DNA of 64,000 nucleotides from Kluyvera intermedia (GTDB taxonomy: Bacteria; Pseudomonadota; Gammaproteobacteria; Enterobacterales; Enterobacteriaceae): the NCBI RefSeq assembly GCF_034424175.1, contig NZ_CP139986.1:4092001-4156000 (forward strand), written 5' to 3'. Below the pieces are notes generated by a model. It did not search any database. It was not told the origin of the DNA and worked only from the letters and a program-made list of their open reading frames with translations. Position numbers and translations under genes: made by a program. This document shows positions 7,851 through 21,547 of the stretch, piece after piece. Each line of letters opens with the position of its first letter. Within the stretch, counting starts at the first letter, position 1.

Positions 7851-8918
7851 ATGGACAAAATCAAACGGCATTGGGCCTGGTATCTCATAAGTCTGGTGGT
7901 GGTGATTGCCGCCGCAGCATGGTGGATGTTACGTCCACAGGGGTTGCCGGACGGATTCGCCAGCAGCAACGGCAGAATTGAAGCCACCGAAGTGGATATC
8001 GCAACCAAAACCGCCGGTCGCATCGAGCGTATTCTGGTTAGCGAAGGACAGTTTGTCCGCCAGGGCGATGTTCTGGCACAAATGGACACCCGCGTGCTGA
8101 ACGAGCAGCGTCTGGAAGCCGCCGCGCAAATCAAAGAAGCGCATAGCGCCGTAGCCGCTGCCAGAGCGTTACTGGAGCAGCGTCAAAGTGAAATGCGTGC
8201 CACCGAGTCAGTGGTGAAACAGCGCCAGGCCGAGTTGAACTCAACCTCTAAACGCCATGCCCGCTCCAGCACGCTGTCACAACGCGGAGCCGTCTCCGCC
8301 CAGCAGTTAGATGACGATCGTGCAGCCGCTGAAAGTGGCCGGGCTGCACTCGAATCTGCTCGGGCGCAGGTTTCGGCCGCCAAAGCGGCGATTGAAGCGG
8401 CTCGCACCAGCATTATTCAGGCACAAACTCGGGTGGAAGCTGCCGAAGCAACCGAACGACGCATTATGGCCGATATCGACGACAGCACGCTGAAAGCACC
8501 GCGTGACGGGCGGGTTCAATATCGTGTCGCCGAACCGGGAGAAGTACTGGCCGCCGGTGGCCGGGTGCTGAATATGGTCGATCTGGCCGATGTCTACATG
8601 ACCTTCTTCCTGCCAACTGAACAAGCGGGCCTGCTGGCAATAGGCAGTGAAGCGCGCATTGTTCTCGATGCCGCACCGGATCTGGTGATCCCCGCCAATA
8701 TCAGTTTTGTCGCCAGCGTCGCCCAATTTACACCGAAAACTGTGGAAACCCGCGATGAGCGGTTGAAGTTGATGTTCCGCGTGAAGGTACGAATTCCTCC
8801 GAAGCTGCTGGAGAAGCATCTAGAGTATGTGAAAACCGGCTTGCCAGGCATGGCCTATGTCAGACTGGATAATCAGCAGCCATGGCCCGCCGAGCTGGCG
8901 GTGAGGCTGCCGCAATGA
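7851..8918 (+). CDS. yhiI: YhiI, HlyD-family adaptor of the YhiI-RbbA-YhhJ system
   Basis: A 355-residue membrane fusion protein: one N-terminal helix (WYLISLVVVIAAAAWWML), lipoyl halves at about residues 40-75 and 220-255, and an alanine-rich coiled-coil hairpin between them (about residues 80-210). It matches E. coli YhiI in length and layout. Its stop TGA overlaps the rbbA start as ATGA, so the genes are translationally coupled. With RbbA (two nucleotide-binding domains plus a membrane part) and YhhJ (membrane permease) it forms an ABC-type export apparatus of unknown substrate. Confidence 0.9.
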   Translation: MDKIKRHWAWYLISLVVVIAAAAWWMLRPQGLPDGFASSNGRIEATEVDIATKTAGRIERILVSEGQFVRQGDVLAQMDTRVLNEQRLEAAAQIKEAHSAVAAARALLEQRQSEMRATESVVKQRQAELNSTSKRHARSSTLSQRGAVSAQQLDDDRAAAESGRAALESARAQVSAAKAAIEAARTSIIQAQTRVEAAEATERRIMADIDDSTLKAPRDGRVQYRVAEPGEVLAAGGRVLNMVDLADVYMTFFLPTEQAGLLAIGSEARIVLDAAPDLVIPANISFVASVAQFTPKTVETRDERLKLMFRVKVRIPPKLLEKHLEYVKTGLPGMAYVRLDNQQPWPAELAVRLPQ

Positions 8919-11644
8919 AACAGGATATCCACCCCGCCGTTGCCCGTCTGGAACATGTCAGCCAGCATTTTGGCGCAACCACTGCGCTGCGTGATATCAC
9001 GCTGACCATCCCCTCACGCCGCATGGTTGGGCTGATTGGCCCGGACGGTGTTGGCAAATCCAGCCTGCTGTCGCTGATTGCCGGCGCGCGGGTCATTGAG
9101 CAGGGCAACGTGATGGTGCTCGGCGGCGATATGCGCGATGCCAGACACCGGCGCGACGTCTGCCCAAAAATCGCCTGGATGCCGCAGGGATTGGGTAAAA
9201 ACCTCTATCACACGCTGTCGGTGTACGAGAACGTCGATTTCTTTGCCCGGCTGTTTGGCCATGATAAAAGCGCGCGCGAAAGCCGTATTGATTCACTGCT
9301 GCAAAGCACCGGGCTAGCTCCGTTCCGCGACCGCCCGGCTGGGAAGCTTTCCGGCGGGATGAAGCAAAAACTGGGGCTGTGCTGTGCATTAATCCACGAT
9401 CCGCAATTGTTGATTCTCGATGAACCGACGACCGGCGTGGATCCGCTTTCACGGGCGCAGTTCTGGGAGCTAATCGACAGCATTCGTGAGCGTCAGCCAG
9501 AAATGAGCGTGTTGGTTGCCACGGCTTACATGGAAGAGGCCGAGCGTTTCGACTGGCTGGTCGCCATGAACGATGGCGAGGTGCTCGCGACGGGCAGCGC
9601 CGAAACGCTGCGCGCGCAAACAGGAACACAGACGCTGGAACAAGCGTTTATTGCTCTGCTGCCAGAGGCGCAGCGCAATGCACATCAGCAGGTCATCATC
9701 CCTCCACGTGATACCCGTGAAGAAGAGATTGCAATTGAAGCGCGCGGGCTAACCATGCGTTTTGGTGATTTTGTCGCGGTCGATCACGTCAATTTCCGCA
9801 TTGCACGCGGCGAGATATTTGGTTTTCTCGGCTCTAACGGTTGCGGTAAGTCCACCACCATGAAGATGCTCACCGGGCTACTCCCGGCAAGCGAAGGGGA
9901 AGCCTGGCTTTTTGGGCAACCGGTCGATCCTAAGGATATCGAAACCCGTCGTCGTGTGGGCTATATGTCACAGGCATTTTCGCTCTACAGCGAGCTCACC
10001 GTGCGCCAGAACCTGGAGCTACATGCCCGGCTTTTTCATATCCCTGACGCCGAAATCCCCGATCGTATTGCTGAGATGAGCCAGCGCTTTATGTTGACCG
10101 AAGTGGAGGATACTCTCCCCAGTGCGCTGCCGCTCGGTATCCGCCAGCGTCTGTCGCTGGCCGTGGCGGTGATTCATCGCCCGGAAATGTTGATCCTCGA
10201 CGAGCCGACTTCCGGTGTTGATCCTGTTGCACGCGACATGTTTTGACAGCTGATGGTCGATCTGGCGCGGCAGGATAAGGTGACTATTTTTATCTCGACT
10301 CATTTTATGAACGAGGCCGAGCGCTGCGATCGGATGTCGTTGATGCACGCGGGTAAAGTGCTCGCCAGTGACACCCCGGCGGCGCTGGTTAAACAGCGCG
10401 GCGCGGCAAATCTTGAGGAGGCCTTTATCGCCTGGCTTAAGGAGGCATCCGATCCGGTTCCGGTCACGGAGATGACAGATGCTCCCGTAAAAGCGGAAGC
10501 TGAGCCGCCGCGCCAGGCGTTTAGTCTGCGCCGCCTGTTTAGCTACAGCCGACGAGAGGCGCTAGAGCTGCGGCGCGATCCGGTTCGCTCAACGCTGGCG
10601 CTACTGGGTACGGTGATCCTGATGTTTATTATGGGCTATGGGATCAGTATGGATGTCGAGGATCTGCGCTTCGCCGTTCTCGACCGGGATCAAACGGTCA
10701 GCAGCCAGCGCTGGACGCAGAACATTGCCGGATCGCGCTACTTTATCGAGCAGTCGCCGCTTGAGAGTTACGATGAGCTTGACCGGCGAATGCGCAACGG
10801 CGAGCTGGCGGTGGCTATCGAGATTCCACCAAACTTTGGCCGCGATATCGCCCGCGGTACACCGGTGCAGATTGGCGTGTGGGTCGATGGTGCAATGCCA
10901 AATCGCGCGGAGACGGTTCGGGGATATGTGCAGGCGATGCATCTGGGTTGGCTACAGGAAATGGCTGGGCTACAACCAAATGCCAGTGGTGATGTTTCAC
11001 TGGTGTCTATCGAGACGCGCTATCGCTATAACCCGGATGTGAAGAGTCTACCGGCGATAGTTCCGGCGGTGATCCCGCTACTGTTGATGATGATCCCGGC
11101 GATGCTCAGTGCGCTAAGCGTGGTGCGAGAGAAAGAGTTGGGGTCAATAATCAACCTGTACGTGACACCCACTACCCGAACCGAGTTTTTACTCGGTAAG
11201 CAGATACCGTACATCGTGCTGGGGATGTTTAACTTCCTGCTACTGTGCGCGCTGTCGGTATTCGTCTTTGGGGTGCAGCATAAGGGCAGCTTCCTGACGC
11301 TCACGCTAGCTGCATTGTTGTATGTGACGATTGCCACCGGGCTGGGGCTTTTGATCTCCACGTTTATGAAGAGTCAGATCGCCGCGATCTTCGGGACAGC
11401 GATCATTACGCTTATTCCCGCCACTCAGTTTTCAGGGATGATCGATCCGGTAGCCTCTTTGGAAGGGCCTGGGCGGTGGATTGGTCAGATCTATCCAACC
11501 AGCCATTTTCTAACTATTGCCCGTGGGACGTTTTCAAAAGCGTTGGGGCTTGGCGATCTGTGGATCTCCTTTATCCCACTGTTGATTGCTGTGCCGCTAG
11601 TGCTGGGACTTTCCGTCTGGCTGCTGAAGAAACAGGAGGCATAA
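8915..11644 (+). pseudogene. rbbA: rbbA, ribosome-associated ATPase / ABC transporter, interrupted by an in-frame TGA
   Basis: The full frame is 909 codons, matching E. coli RbbA (911). The ATG at 8915 overlaps the yhiI stop. The first ATPase domain has Walker A GPDGVGKSSLL and signature KLSGGMKQK; the second has GSNGCGKSTT and LILDEPTSGVDP. An ABC-2 membrane domain follows from about residue 560. At 10244-10246, codon 444, the expected tryptophan of DMFWQLMVDL is TGA, after which the same frame continues unchanged to 11644. The stop falls within ATPase domain 2, so the N-terminal fragment lacks its end and the whole membrane part. An ATG at 10253 could restart but has no clear ribosome site. 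A recent mutation, UGA read-through or a sequencing error are all possible. Confidence 0.85.
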
Positions 11645-12768
11645 TGCGCAGATTACGCAATATTTATAACCTCGGGATGAAGGAGTTACGCAGCCTGTTG
11701 GGCGATAAGGCGATGCTGACGCTGATCGTTTTCGCCTTTACCGTGTCGGTCTATTCTTCTGCCACGGTGATGCCAGGTTCGCTGCATCTGGCGCCAATTG
11801 CTATCGCTGATATGGATAAATCACAGCTTTCTTCACGGATCATCAATGGCTTCTATCGCCCGTGGTTTCTGGATCCGGAGCTGATTACCGCCGATGAAAT
11901 GGATGCCGGATTAGATGCGGGGCGCTATACCTTCGCTATCAACATTCCCCCCAACTTTCAGCGTGATGTGCTGGCGGGCAGGAAGCCGGATCTCCAGGTT
12001 AACGTGGATGCGACACGGATGAGCCAGGCGTTTACCGGCAATAGCTATATCCAGAATATTGTCACTGGCGAAGTAAACAGTTTTGTCACTCGCTATCGGG
12101 ATAGCAGCATGTTGTCGGTAGAACTGGCGGTGCGAATGCGCTTTAACCCTAATCTTGAGCAGGAGCGTTTTGGTGCGGTGATGGCGATCATTAATAATAT
12201 CACCATGCTGGCGATCGTTCTGACAGGATCGGCGTTGATCCGCGAGCGCGAACATGGAACGGTGGAGCATTTGCTGGTGATGCCGGTGACACCGTTTGAG
12301 ATCATGCTGGCTAAGGTTTGGTCGATGGGACTGGTGGTATTGGTGGTGTCCGGTTTGTCGCTGTTATTGATGGTACAAGGTGTCTTGCGGGTGCCGATTG
12401 AGGGTTCTATCCCCTTGTTTATGTTGGGAGTCGCGCTAAGTCTTTTCGCGACAACGTCGATTGGTATTTTTATGGGGACGGTTGCGCGTTCTATGCCGCA
12501 GATGGGGTTATTAATGATTCTGGTGTTGTTACCGTTACAGATGCTATCTGGGGGATCGACACCGCGAGAAAGTATGCCTCAGCTGGTGCAGGATATTATG
12601 CAGACCATGCCAACGACGCATTTTGTTAGCCTGGCGCAGGCGATTCTTTATCGTGGTGCTGATTTTGCCATTGTCTGGCCTCAGTTTTTGACGCTGCTGG
12701 CGATTGGCGGGGTGTTTTTTACGATTGCGCTGATGCGTTTTCGTAAGACGATTGGGGAAATGGCGTAA
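11644..12768 (+). CDS. yhhJ: YhhJ, ABC-2 type membrane permease
   Basis: A 374-residue permease. The first membrane helix (MLTLIVFAFTVSVYSS) is followed by a periplasmic domain of about 140 residues and five more helices from about residue 175 (LAIVLTGSALI, VVLVVSGLSLLLMV and others). The ATG overlaps the rbbA stop (TAATG), and the ribosome site CAGGAGG lies in the end of rbbA. An upstream in-frame start inside rbbA is unlikely. Its partner RbbA is cut by a stop codon here, so this permease may lack a working ATPase. Confidence 0.9.
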   Translation: MRRLRNIYNLGMKELRSLLGDKAMLTLIVFAFTVSVYSSATVMPGSLHLAPIAIADMDKSQLSSRIINGFYRPWFLDPELITADEMDAGLDAGRYTFAINIPPNFQRDVLAGRKPDLQVNVDATRMSQAFTGNSYIQNIVTGEVNSFVTRYRDSSMLSVELAVRMRFNPNLEQERFGAVMAIINNITMLAIVLTGSALIREREHGTVEHLLVMPVTPFEIMLAKVWSMGLVVLVVSGLSLLLMVQGVLRVPIEGSIPLFMLGVALSLFATTSIGIFMGTVARSMPQMGLLMILVLLPLQMLSGGSTPRESMPQLVQDIMQTMPTTHFVSLAQAILYRGADFAIVWPQFLTLLAIGGVFFTIALMRFRKTIGEMA

Positions 12769-12892
12769 GAATTGGGTTCAGATCCACCCCAGAGTCGGCG
12801 TGAACGCCTCGTCCGGGCTTCCGGTGTTGTGCGGAATGTAGCCCGGGCGAACGCAGTGACCCCGGGATTTTATCCGCCTTTCATTTCGCACA
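12769..12892. repeat. REP-like palindromic repeat after yhhJ
   Basis: The stretch contains two related palindromic parts, GTCGGCGTGAACGCCTCG and GTAGCCCGGGCGAACGCAG followed by TGACCCCGGGA. The second part recurs nearly unchanged at about 32869-32895 and in inverse orientation at about 40377-40412, so it belongs to a dispersed intergenic family. No gene is seen. Confidence 0.6.
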
Positions 12893-12896
12893 CACG

Positions 12897-12925
12897 CAAA
12901 AAAGCCCATCCGGCAGGATGGGCTT
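12897..12925 (-). terminator. rRNA operon terminator
   Basis: On the minus strand, AAGCCCATCC, loop TGCC and GGATGGGCTT form a perfect 10-bp stem followed by a T run. It lies 12 bases after the 3' end of 5S. Confidence 0.9.
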
Positions 12926-12937
12926 CTTCACTATTTG

Positions 12938-13057
12938 ATGCCTGGCAATTCCCTACTCTCGCATGGGGAGACCCCACACTACCATCGGCGCTACGGCGTT
13001 TCACTTCTGAGTTCGGCATGGGGTCAGGTGGGACCACCGCGCTAGTGCCGCCAGGCA
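12938..13057 (-). rRNA. rrf: 5S ribosomal RNA
   Basis: A 120-base gene from TGCCTGGCGGC at 13057 to GCCAGGCAT at 12938, with the conserved internal CCCATGCCGAACTCAGAAGT. It is the last gene of the operon. Confidence 0.95.
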
Positions 13058-13152
13058 AATTCTGTTTATCAACACGCATCTCTGCATGTCGATTTAATCT
13101 GTCTCAAGCTGAATATCGTGTCTCATCACCAACAAAACACCTTTGGCGTTGT

Positions 13153-16062
<2,910 letters not shown>

Positions 16063-16279
16063 TCACAACCCGAAGATGTTTCGTAAAACATTCCGCGTTG
16101 CGAAAATTTGAGAGACTCGAACACACCGCTTATCTGTTCTTATTACGGAGAACAGATACAGTGTGTCGTTTCAATTTTCAGCTTGATCCAGATTTTTAAA
16201 GAGCAAATATCTCAAACGTAACTCACTGAGTTAGTTTTGAGATATCGATGGGTTGTGCCTTTCACTCACGACCAGCAAG

Positions 16280-16354
16280 TGGCGTCCCCTAGGGGATTCG
16301 AACCCCTGTTGCCGCCGTGAAAGGGCGGAGTCCTAACCGCTAGACGAAGGGGAC
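16280..16354 (-). tRNA. gltT-type: tRNA-Glu (UUC) in the 16S-23S spacer
   Basis: The 75-base gene starts GTCCCCTTCGTCTAG, has the anticodon loop CTTTCAC (anticodon TTC), the T arm GGTTCGAATCC and an encoded CCA. A single tRNA-Glu spacer is typical of the rrnB/C/E/G type of operon. Confidence 0.95.
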
Positions 16355-16440
16355 ACGATGTGTCACGACTTCGCAGCCGTCTTGCTCATTACTTCTATCA
16401 GACAATCTGTGTGGACACTTCAAAGGTCGGTTCTTTAAGG

Positions 16441-17980
<1,540 letters not shown>

Positions 17981-18116
17981 AAGTGTTTGATGCTCAATAA
18001 ATTAAACTTCGTAATGAATTACGTATGTTCACTCGTTGAGACTTGGTATTCATTTAGCGTCTTGCGACGTTTAAGAATCCGTATCTTCGAGTGCCCACAC
18101 AGATTGTCTGATAAAT

Positions 18117-18128
18117 TGTTAAAGAGCA
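18117..18128 (-). promoter_or_regulatory. rRNA antitermination boxA in the 16S leader
   Basis: TGCTCTTTAACA on the minus strand is the canonical rrn boxA recognised by NusB/S10. It lies between P2 and the 16S gene. A related TTGCTCTTTAAAAA lies in the tRNA-Glu/23S spacer at 16193-16206. Confidence 0.8.
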
Positions 18129-18166
18129 GTGCAACACGGCTTTCGCTCACTGTTGCGAGGTGGCGT

Positions 18167-18194
18167 ATATTACGCTTCCCTCTTTCAGAGTCAA
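18167..18194 (-). promoter_or_regulatory. rrn P2 promoter
   Basis: TTGACT (-35, 18189-18194), a 16-bp spacer and TAATAT (-10, 18167-18172) on the minus strand. Position and sequence match the rrn P2 promoters of enterobacteria. Confidence 0.8.
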
Positions 18195-18287
18195 GCATTT
18201 AATTTCGCTTTTCTCTGTCGGCGTTCTCTTAAGAACCCCTGCTGACCCGGCGGCTTGCTTGCCGTTGTTCCGTCTCAGTGGGGCCGC

Positions 18288-18315
18288 ATTATAGGGAGTT
18301 TCTCTCAGCCCGCAA
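18288..18315 (-). promoter_or_regulatory. rrn P1 promoter
   Basis: TTGCGG (-35, 18310-18315), a 16-bp spacer and TATAAT (-10, 18288-18293). The following GCGGCCCC discriminator is GC-rich as expected for ppGpp/DksA control. It lies about 120 bp upstream of P2. Confidence 0.75.
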
Positions 18316-18717
18316 CCCTTAAATGACAGAAAAATGACTGACTGCTGCAATCCCCAGCAAAACCCCGCCTTATACCGATTTACACACAGAGTTATCCACA
18401 ATCATCGATCATTCACCGAAAAGATAGCCGGTGAGGAAGCCCATTTCAGCCCCCCTTTCTTTCTATATACGTCAGATCCACTCTATCTGTTTACTGATTC
18501 ATGGCTGCCCTTCACGTCGATATCCAGCTCCCAGCCATTGAGGCCCCCCGTTCAGCCCCCTTGGCCGAAAAAGCTCTCTATATATAGAGGGGCACCATTC
18601 AAATGAACTTTCTACGGCAAGTCACACTCCTGGTTCCATAATAAGAAGGAACGTTGTGTTTTGCGGATGGGCAACCCAGGATGGCGGTAACAACTATCTA
18701 TATAAAGGGAGAGAATC
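18316..18717. other. Non-coding stretch upstream of the rRNA operon
   Basis: This contains the region where UP element and Fis sites of P1 would lie, one perfect DnaA-box sequence TTATCCACA (18392-18400), a CTCTATATATAGAG palindrome near 18573, and the ribosome site of the next gene. No convincing reading frame is present. Confidence 0.5.
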
Positions 18718-19104
18718 ATGAAAATTGCACACGTTGCCCTGTGGACCCGCAACCTCGATGCGCAGGTGAACTTCTGGCAGAGCATCTTCGGCGGGCAAAG
18801 CAATAAACGCTACATCAGTAAGAACCGCCCAGGCTTTGAGTCGCATTTTATTACCCTCGACGAGGGCGCAACGATAGAACTGATGACTTTACCAACACTG
18901 CCCAACGCCCCCGATACCCCGGAGTTTGTTGGCTGGGCGCATATTGCACTGGCGGTGGGAACAAAACAGGACGTAGACCGCCTGGCTGAACAGGCGCGCG
19001 CAAACGGAACGTTACTGAGTGCGCCTCACATGACGGGCGATGGCTATTATGAAGCCGTTATTGCCGATCCAGATGGCAATCGGGTGGAAATCGTCGGGGA
19101 GTAA
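18718..19104 (+). CDS. VOC / glyoxalase-fold protein
   Basis: A 128-residue vicinal-oxygen-chelate protein made of two beta-alpha-beta-beta-beta modules. Candidate metal ligands are spaced as in glyoxalase I-like enzymes: His5 (KIAHVALW), Glu54 (TIELM), His75 (GWAHIAL) and Glu124 (NRVEIV). A strong ribosome site (AGGGAGA) precedes the ATG. It could be a lactoylglutathione-lyase relative or a fosfomycin/bleomycin-resistance-like protein; the substrate cannot be told. It is the last gene before the mobile DNA and has GC content like the core chromosome. Confidence 0.85.
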   Translation: MKIAHVALWTRNLDAQVNFWQSIFGGQSNKRYISKNRPGFESHFITLDEGATIELMTLPTLPNAPDTPEFVGWAHIALAVGTKQDVDRLAEQARANGTLLSAPHMTGDGYYEAVIADPDGNRVEIVGE

Positions 19105-19292
19105 GCCTGGTATTTATTCCAATCATTAATGCGAGAACCATTCTTGATAGATTCTATTAATACTGGTTCTTTCATTATGTTTAATCGCGAGCATTATTCA
19201 CTTCCTCGGGTTGCCCATCTCCGTCTCTGTAACTAACTGTGGCCATTTTTTAATTAATGGCTCAACCACATTGTACTGATTAACAACCACCG

Positions 19293-19400
19293 ATGATGAA
19301 TTTCAGCATGGCTAACATTAACTTCACCACCCGTTTACTGATACTGCTTACAACATTTTCCGCTAGTCCTTTTCACAATATATTGCAAATAAGCTATGGT
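19293..19400 (+). pseudogene. Short open frame cut off by IS1
   Basis: A frame starting MMNFSMANINFTTRLLILLT runs directly into the IS1 end at 19401. The hydrophobic N-terminus after a basic residue is compatible with a membrane anchor such as that of a chemoreceptor, but there is no strong ribosome site. It may be the stub of a gene whose remainder was lost with an IS1-linked deletion. Confidence 0.3.
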
Positions 19401-19415
19401 GGTAATGACTCCAAC

Positions 19416-19919
19416 TTATTGATAGTGTTTTATGTTCAGATAATGCCCGATGACTTTGTCATGCAGCTCCACCGATTTTGAGAACGACAGCGACTTCCGT
19501 CCCAGCCGTGCCAGGTGCTGCCTCAGATTCAGGTTATGCCGCTCAATTCGCTGCGTATATCGCTTGCTGATTACGTGCAGCTTTCCCTTCAGGCGGGATT
19601 CATACAGCGGCCAGCCATCCGTCATCCATATCACCACGTCAAAGGGTGACAGCAGGCTCATAAGACGCCCCAGCGTCGCCATAGTGCGTTCACCGAATAC
19701 GTGCGCAACAACCGTCTTCCGGAGCCTGTCATACGCGTAAAACAGCCAGCGCTGGCGCGATTTAGCCCCGACGTATCCCCACTGTTCGTCCATTTCCGCG
19801 CAGACGATGACGTCACTGCCCGGCTGTATGCGCGAGGTTACCGACTGCGGCCTGAGTTTTTTAAATGGCGGAAAATCGTGTTGAGGCCAACGCCCATAAT
19901 GCGGGCGGTTGCCCGGCAT
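19416..19919 (-). CDS. insB: IS1 transposase reading frame InsB
   Basis: 167 residues with the DDE nuclease part of the IS1 transposase (CAEMDEQWGYVG, WMTDGWPLYES). It is made as an InsA-B' fusion by -1 frameshifting. No lesion seen. Confidence 0.95.
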   Translation of the reverse strand: MPGNRPHYGRWPQHDFPPFKKLRPQSVTSRIQPGSDVIVCAEMDEQWGYVGAKSRQRWLFYAYDRLRKTVVAHVFGERTMATLGRLMSLLSPFDVVIWMTDGWPLYESRLKGKLHVISKRYTQRIERHNLNLRQHLARLGRKSLSFSKSVELHDKVIGHYLNIKHYQ

Positions 19920-20113
19920 CCAACGCCATTCATGGCCATATCAATGATTTTCTGGTGCGTACCGGGTTGAGAAGCGGTGTAAGTGAACTGCAGTTGCCAT
20001 GTTTTACGGCAGTGAGAGCAGAGATAGCGCTGATGTCCGGCAGTGCTTTTGCCGTTACGCACCACCCCGTCAGTAGCTGAACAGGAGGGACAGCTGATAG
20101 AAACAGAAGCCAC
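19838..20113 (-). CDS. insA: IS1 repressor InsA
   Basis: 91 residues with an N-terminal zinc finger (CPSC...CSHC) and a helix-turn-helix. It binds the IS1 ends and is the N-terminal part of the frameshifted transposase. Confidence 0.95.
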   Translation of the reverse strand: MASVSISCPSCSATDGVVRNGKSTAGHQRYLCSHCRKTWQLQFTYTASQPGTHQKIIDMAMNGVGCRATARIMGVGLNTIFRHLKNSGRSR

Positions 20114-20168
20114 TGGAGCACCTCAAAAACACCATCATACACTAAATCAGTAAGTTGGCAGCATCACC

Positions 20169-20515
20169 GCGATTTTTTTCGCGATTCTGGGATGTTATCC
20201 ACTAAAGCAATCGTGCGACACTTCAGTACGCAATTCAGTTTAAAATTAAATTTATTAAAATCCTTTGGCTCATATTTTCGTTTCAGTTATTGTCAACCTA
20301 TTTTCAGGATGGGTTGATATTCATAAGGTTAGTGTTATCAACACAAGTGTAGTTTTGATTGATAATCATTGATGATTGTGTTTTTCAAAAAAATATATTC
20401 ACAACAATTACTATTAATAAAAAGCCTTATTATTTAAAGAAAAAAATCACAAATAAATCTTAATGAATTTTTTTCTTTTAAATGATAGAATCATTGAAAA
20501 ACATGAGGATTTGAA
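20169..20515. other. AT-rich non-coding stretch before the restriction genes
   Basis: A 347-bp gap, visibly much richer in A and T than the core genes. Next to IS1 it has CGCGA-N6-TCGCG. Further on there are overlapping TTGAT / ATCAT elements (about 20355-20377) and ATGAT-AGA-ATCAT (about 20482-20494) close to the next start codon, which could be operator sites. No coding frame is convincing. Confidence 0.45.
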
Positions 20516-21547
20516 ATGTATCAACGAAACATCGAACAATTAAGATCACACGCTGTTAACTGGTGGCCTCGAGGAATTGTAGATGAACAGTCTACAACAA
20601 GTATAATTCCGCAGCTATTAGCCAGCCAAGATGATTTCATATCGATATTATCGCTTTATAAAGACCATAACCCTAAAACATTATTCACACTTATTGAATC
20701 AAGCAGCATGCCTGCCAACCTTTTCCTAAAACACCTATGCGTTATTCTTGATTATGGTGGTGAACCAATTCAGCGTTTAGGAAGAGAATTTAATTCTATA
20801 TTTGACATTGATACTTCATCAAATAGACATTTAATGCATATCACGCTTGATACGAAAGATATCACCTATCAATTTGAAATATTACCTGTAAAATCATTAA
20901 ATAATGTAAAACTCAAGTTAGATGGGGATAACCTTCAGACTCCCTATACATTAAACTCGCTATATAAAGATATGATAATGATTCTGATGTATGGCGCATT
21001 TAGCTCATCTTATGAGCATGCAAATCTTAGCGCATGCGACATGGCTGAAAGAGTAGGCATGAAAGATGTATTAGACGAATATATCAAACAACGTTACATA
21101 TACGTAAGTAAAATTACTGGTGGAGCAAAAGCCAATACCAATGGTCAACTATTACAAAAATATGTAAGGGAATTCATAGCAGATAATCTTGGCGAAAATT
21201 ATTCCGTCGTTAGCAATGGCAAAATCCTTCTCCATATAGATGGAGGGGATATAAAAAGCCCGTTTGACATAGTAATCAAAAAAGGTAATAAAATCATCGG
21301 GATTGAAATAAGCTTTCAGGTTACCACTAACAGCACTATTGAACGTAAGGCGGCAAGTGCCCATAATAGAATGTCTGATATGCATAGCAATGGATATAAG
21401 ATTGCCTATATTATTGATGGCGCAGGAAATTTTCAGCGTAGAGCTGCGGTATCGACGATTTGTGAGTACAGTGATTGCACAGTTGCATTTTCAAATGAAG
21501 AACTGTCGCTATTATGCAATTGGGTTAGAGAGGAATTAAGTGATTAA
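20516..21547 (+). CDS. Putative type II restriction endonuclease
   Basis: 343 residues, unlike any family I can name. The C-terminal third holds a plausible PD-(D/E)XK core: PFD (Asp251) followed by GIEISFQ (Glu264-Ile-Ser266), with Ser where Lys is usual. The next helix carries ERK and several basic residues. The N-terminal 200 residues are mixed alpha/beta and may be the DNA-recognition part, with a possible helix-turn-helix near ACDMAERVGMKDVLDEY. The gene overlaps the C5-methyltransferase gene by 8 bp, which is the strongest argument for a restriction role. The start has GAGGAT upstream. Codon use is AT-rich, as expected of acquired DNA. No controller gene is seen. Confidence 0.65.
   Translation: MYQRNIEQLRSHAVNWWPRGIVDEQSTTSIIPQLLASQDDFISILSLYKDHNPKTLFTLIESSSMPANLFLKHLCVILDYGGEPIQRLGREFNSIFDIDTSSNRHLMHITLDTKDITYQFEILPVKSLNNVKLKLDGDNLQTPYTLNSLYKDMIMILMYGAFSSSYEHANLSACDMAERVGMKDVLDEYIKQRYIYVSKITGGAKANTNGQLLQKYVREFIADNLGENYSVVSNGKILLHIDGGDIKSPFDIVIKKGNKIIGIEISFQVTTNSTIERKAASAHNRMSDMHSNGYKIAYIIDGAGNFQRRAAVSTICEYSDCTVAFSNEELSLLCNWVREELSD

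Larger units (their letters stand above)
19401..20168 (-). mobile_element. IS1, complete
   Basis: The element is 768 bp, the exact IS1 length. It begins GGTAATGACTCCAACTTATT and ends with the inverted GGTGATGCTGCCAACTTAC. It carries insA and insB on the minus strand. The 9 bp outside the two ends (AGCTATGGT and GCGATTTTT) do not match, so no target duplication is present. This is expected if one flank was deleted or rearranged after insertion. Confidence 0.95.

Noticed and set aside
10253..11644. Separate ABC permease gene starting at 10253
   Set aside because: It is the in-frame continuation of rbbA after a nonsense codon and begins in the middle of the second ATPase domain.
18392..18400. 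DnaA box as part of a replication origin near the rRNA operon
   Set aside because: It is a single box without an AT-rich unwinding element or origin-linked genes.
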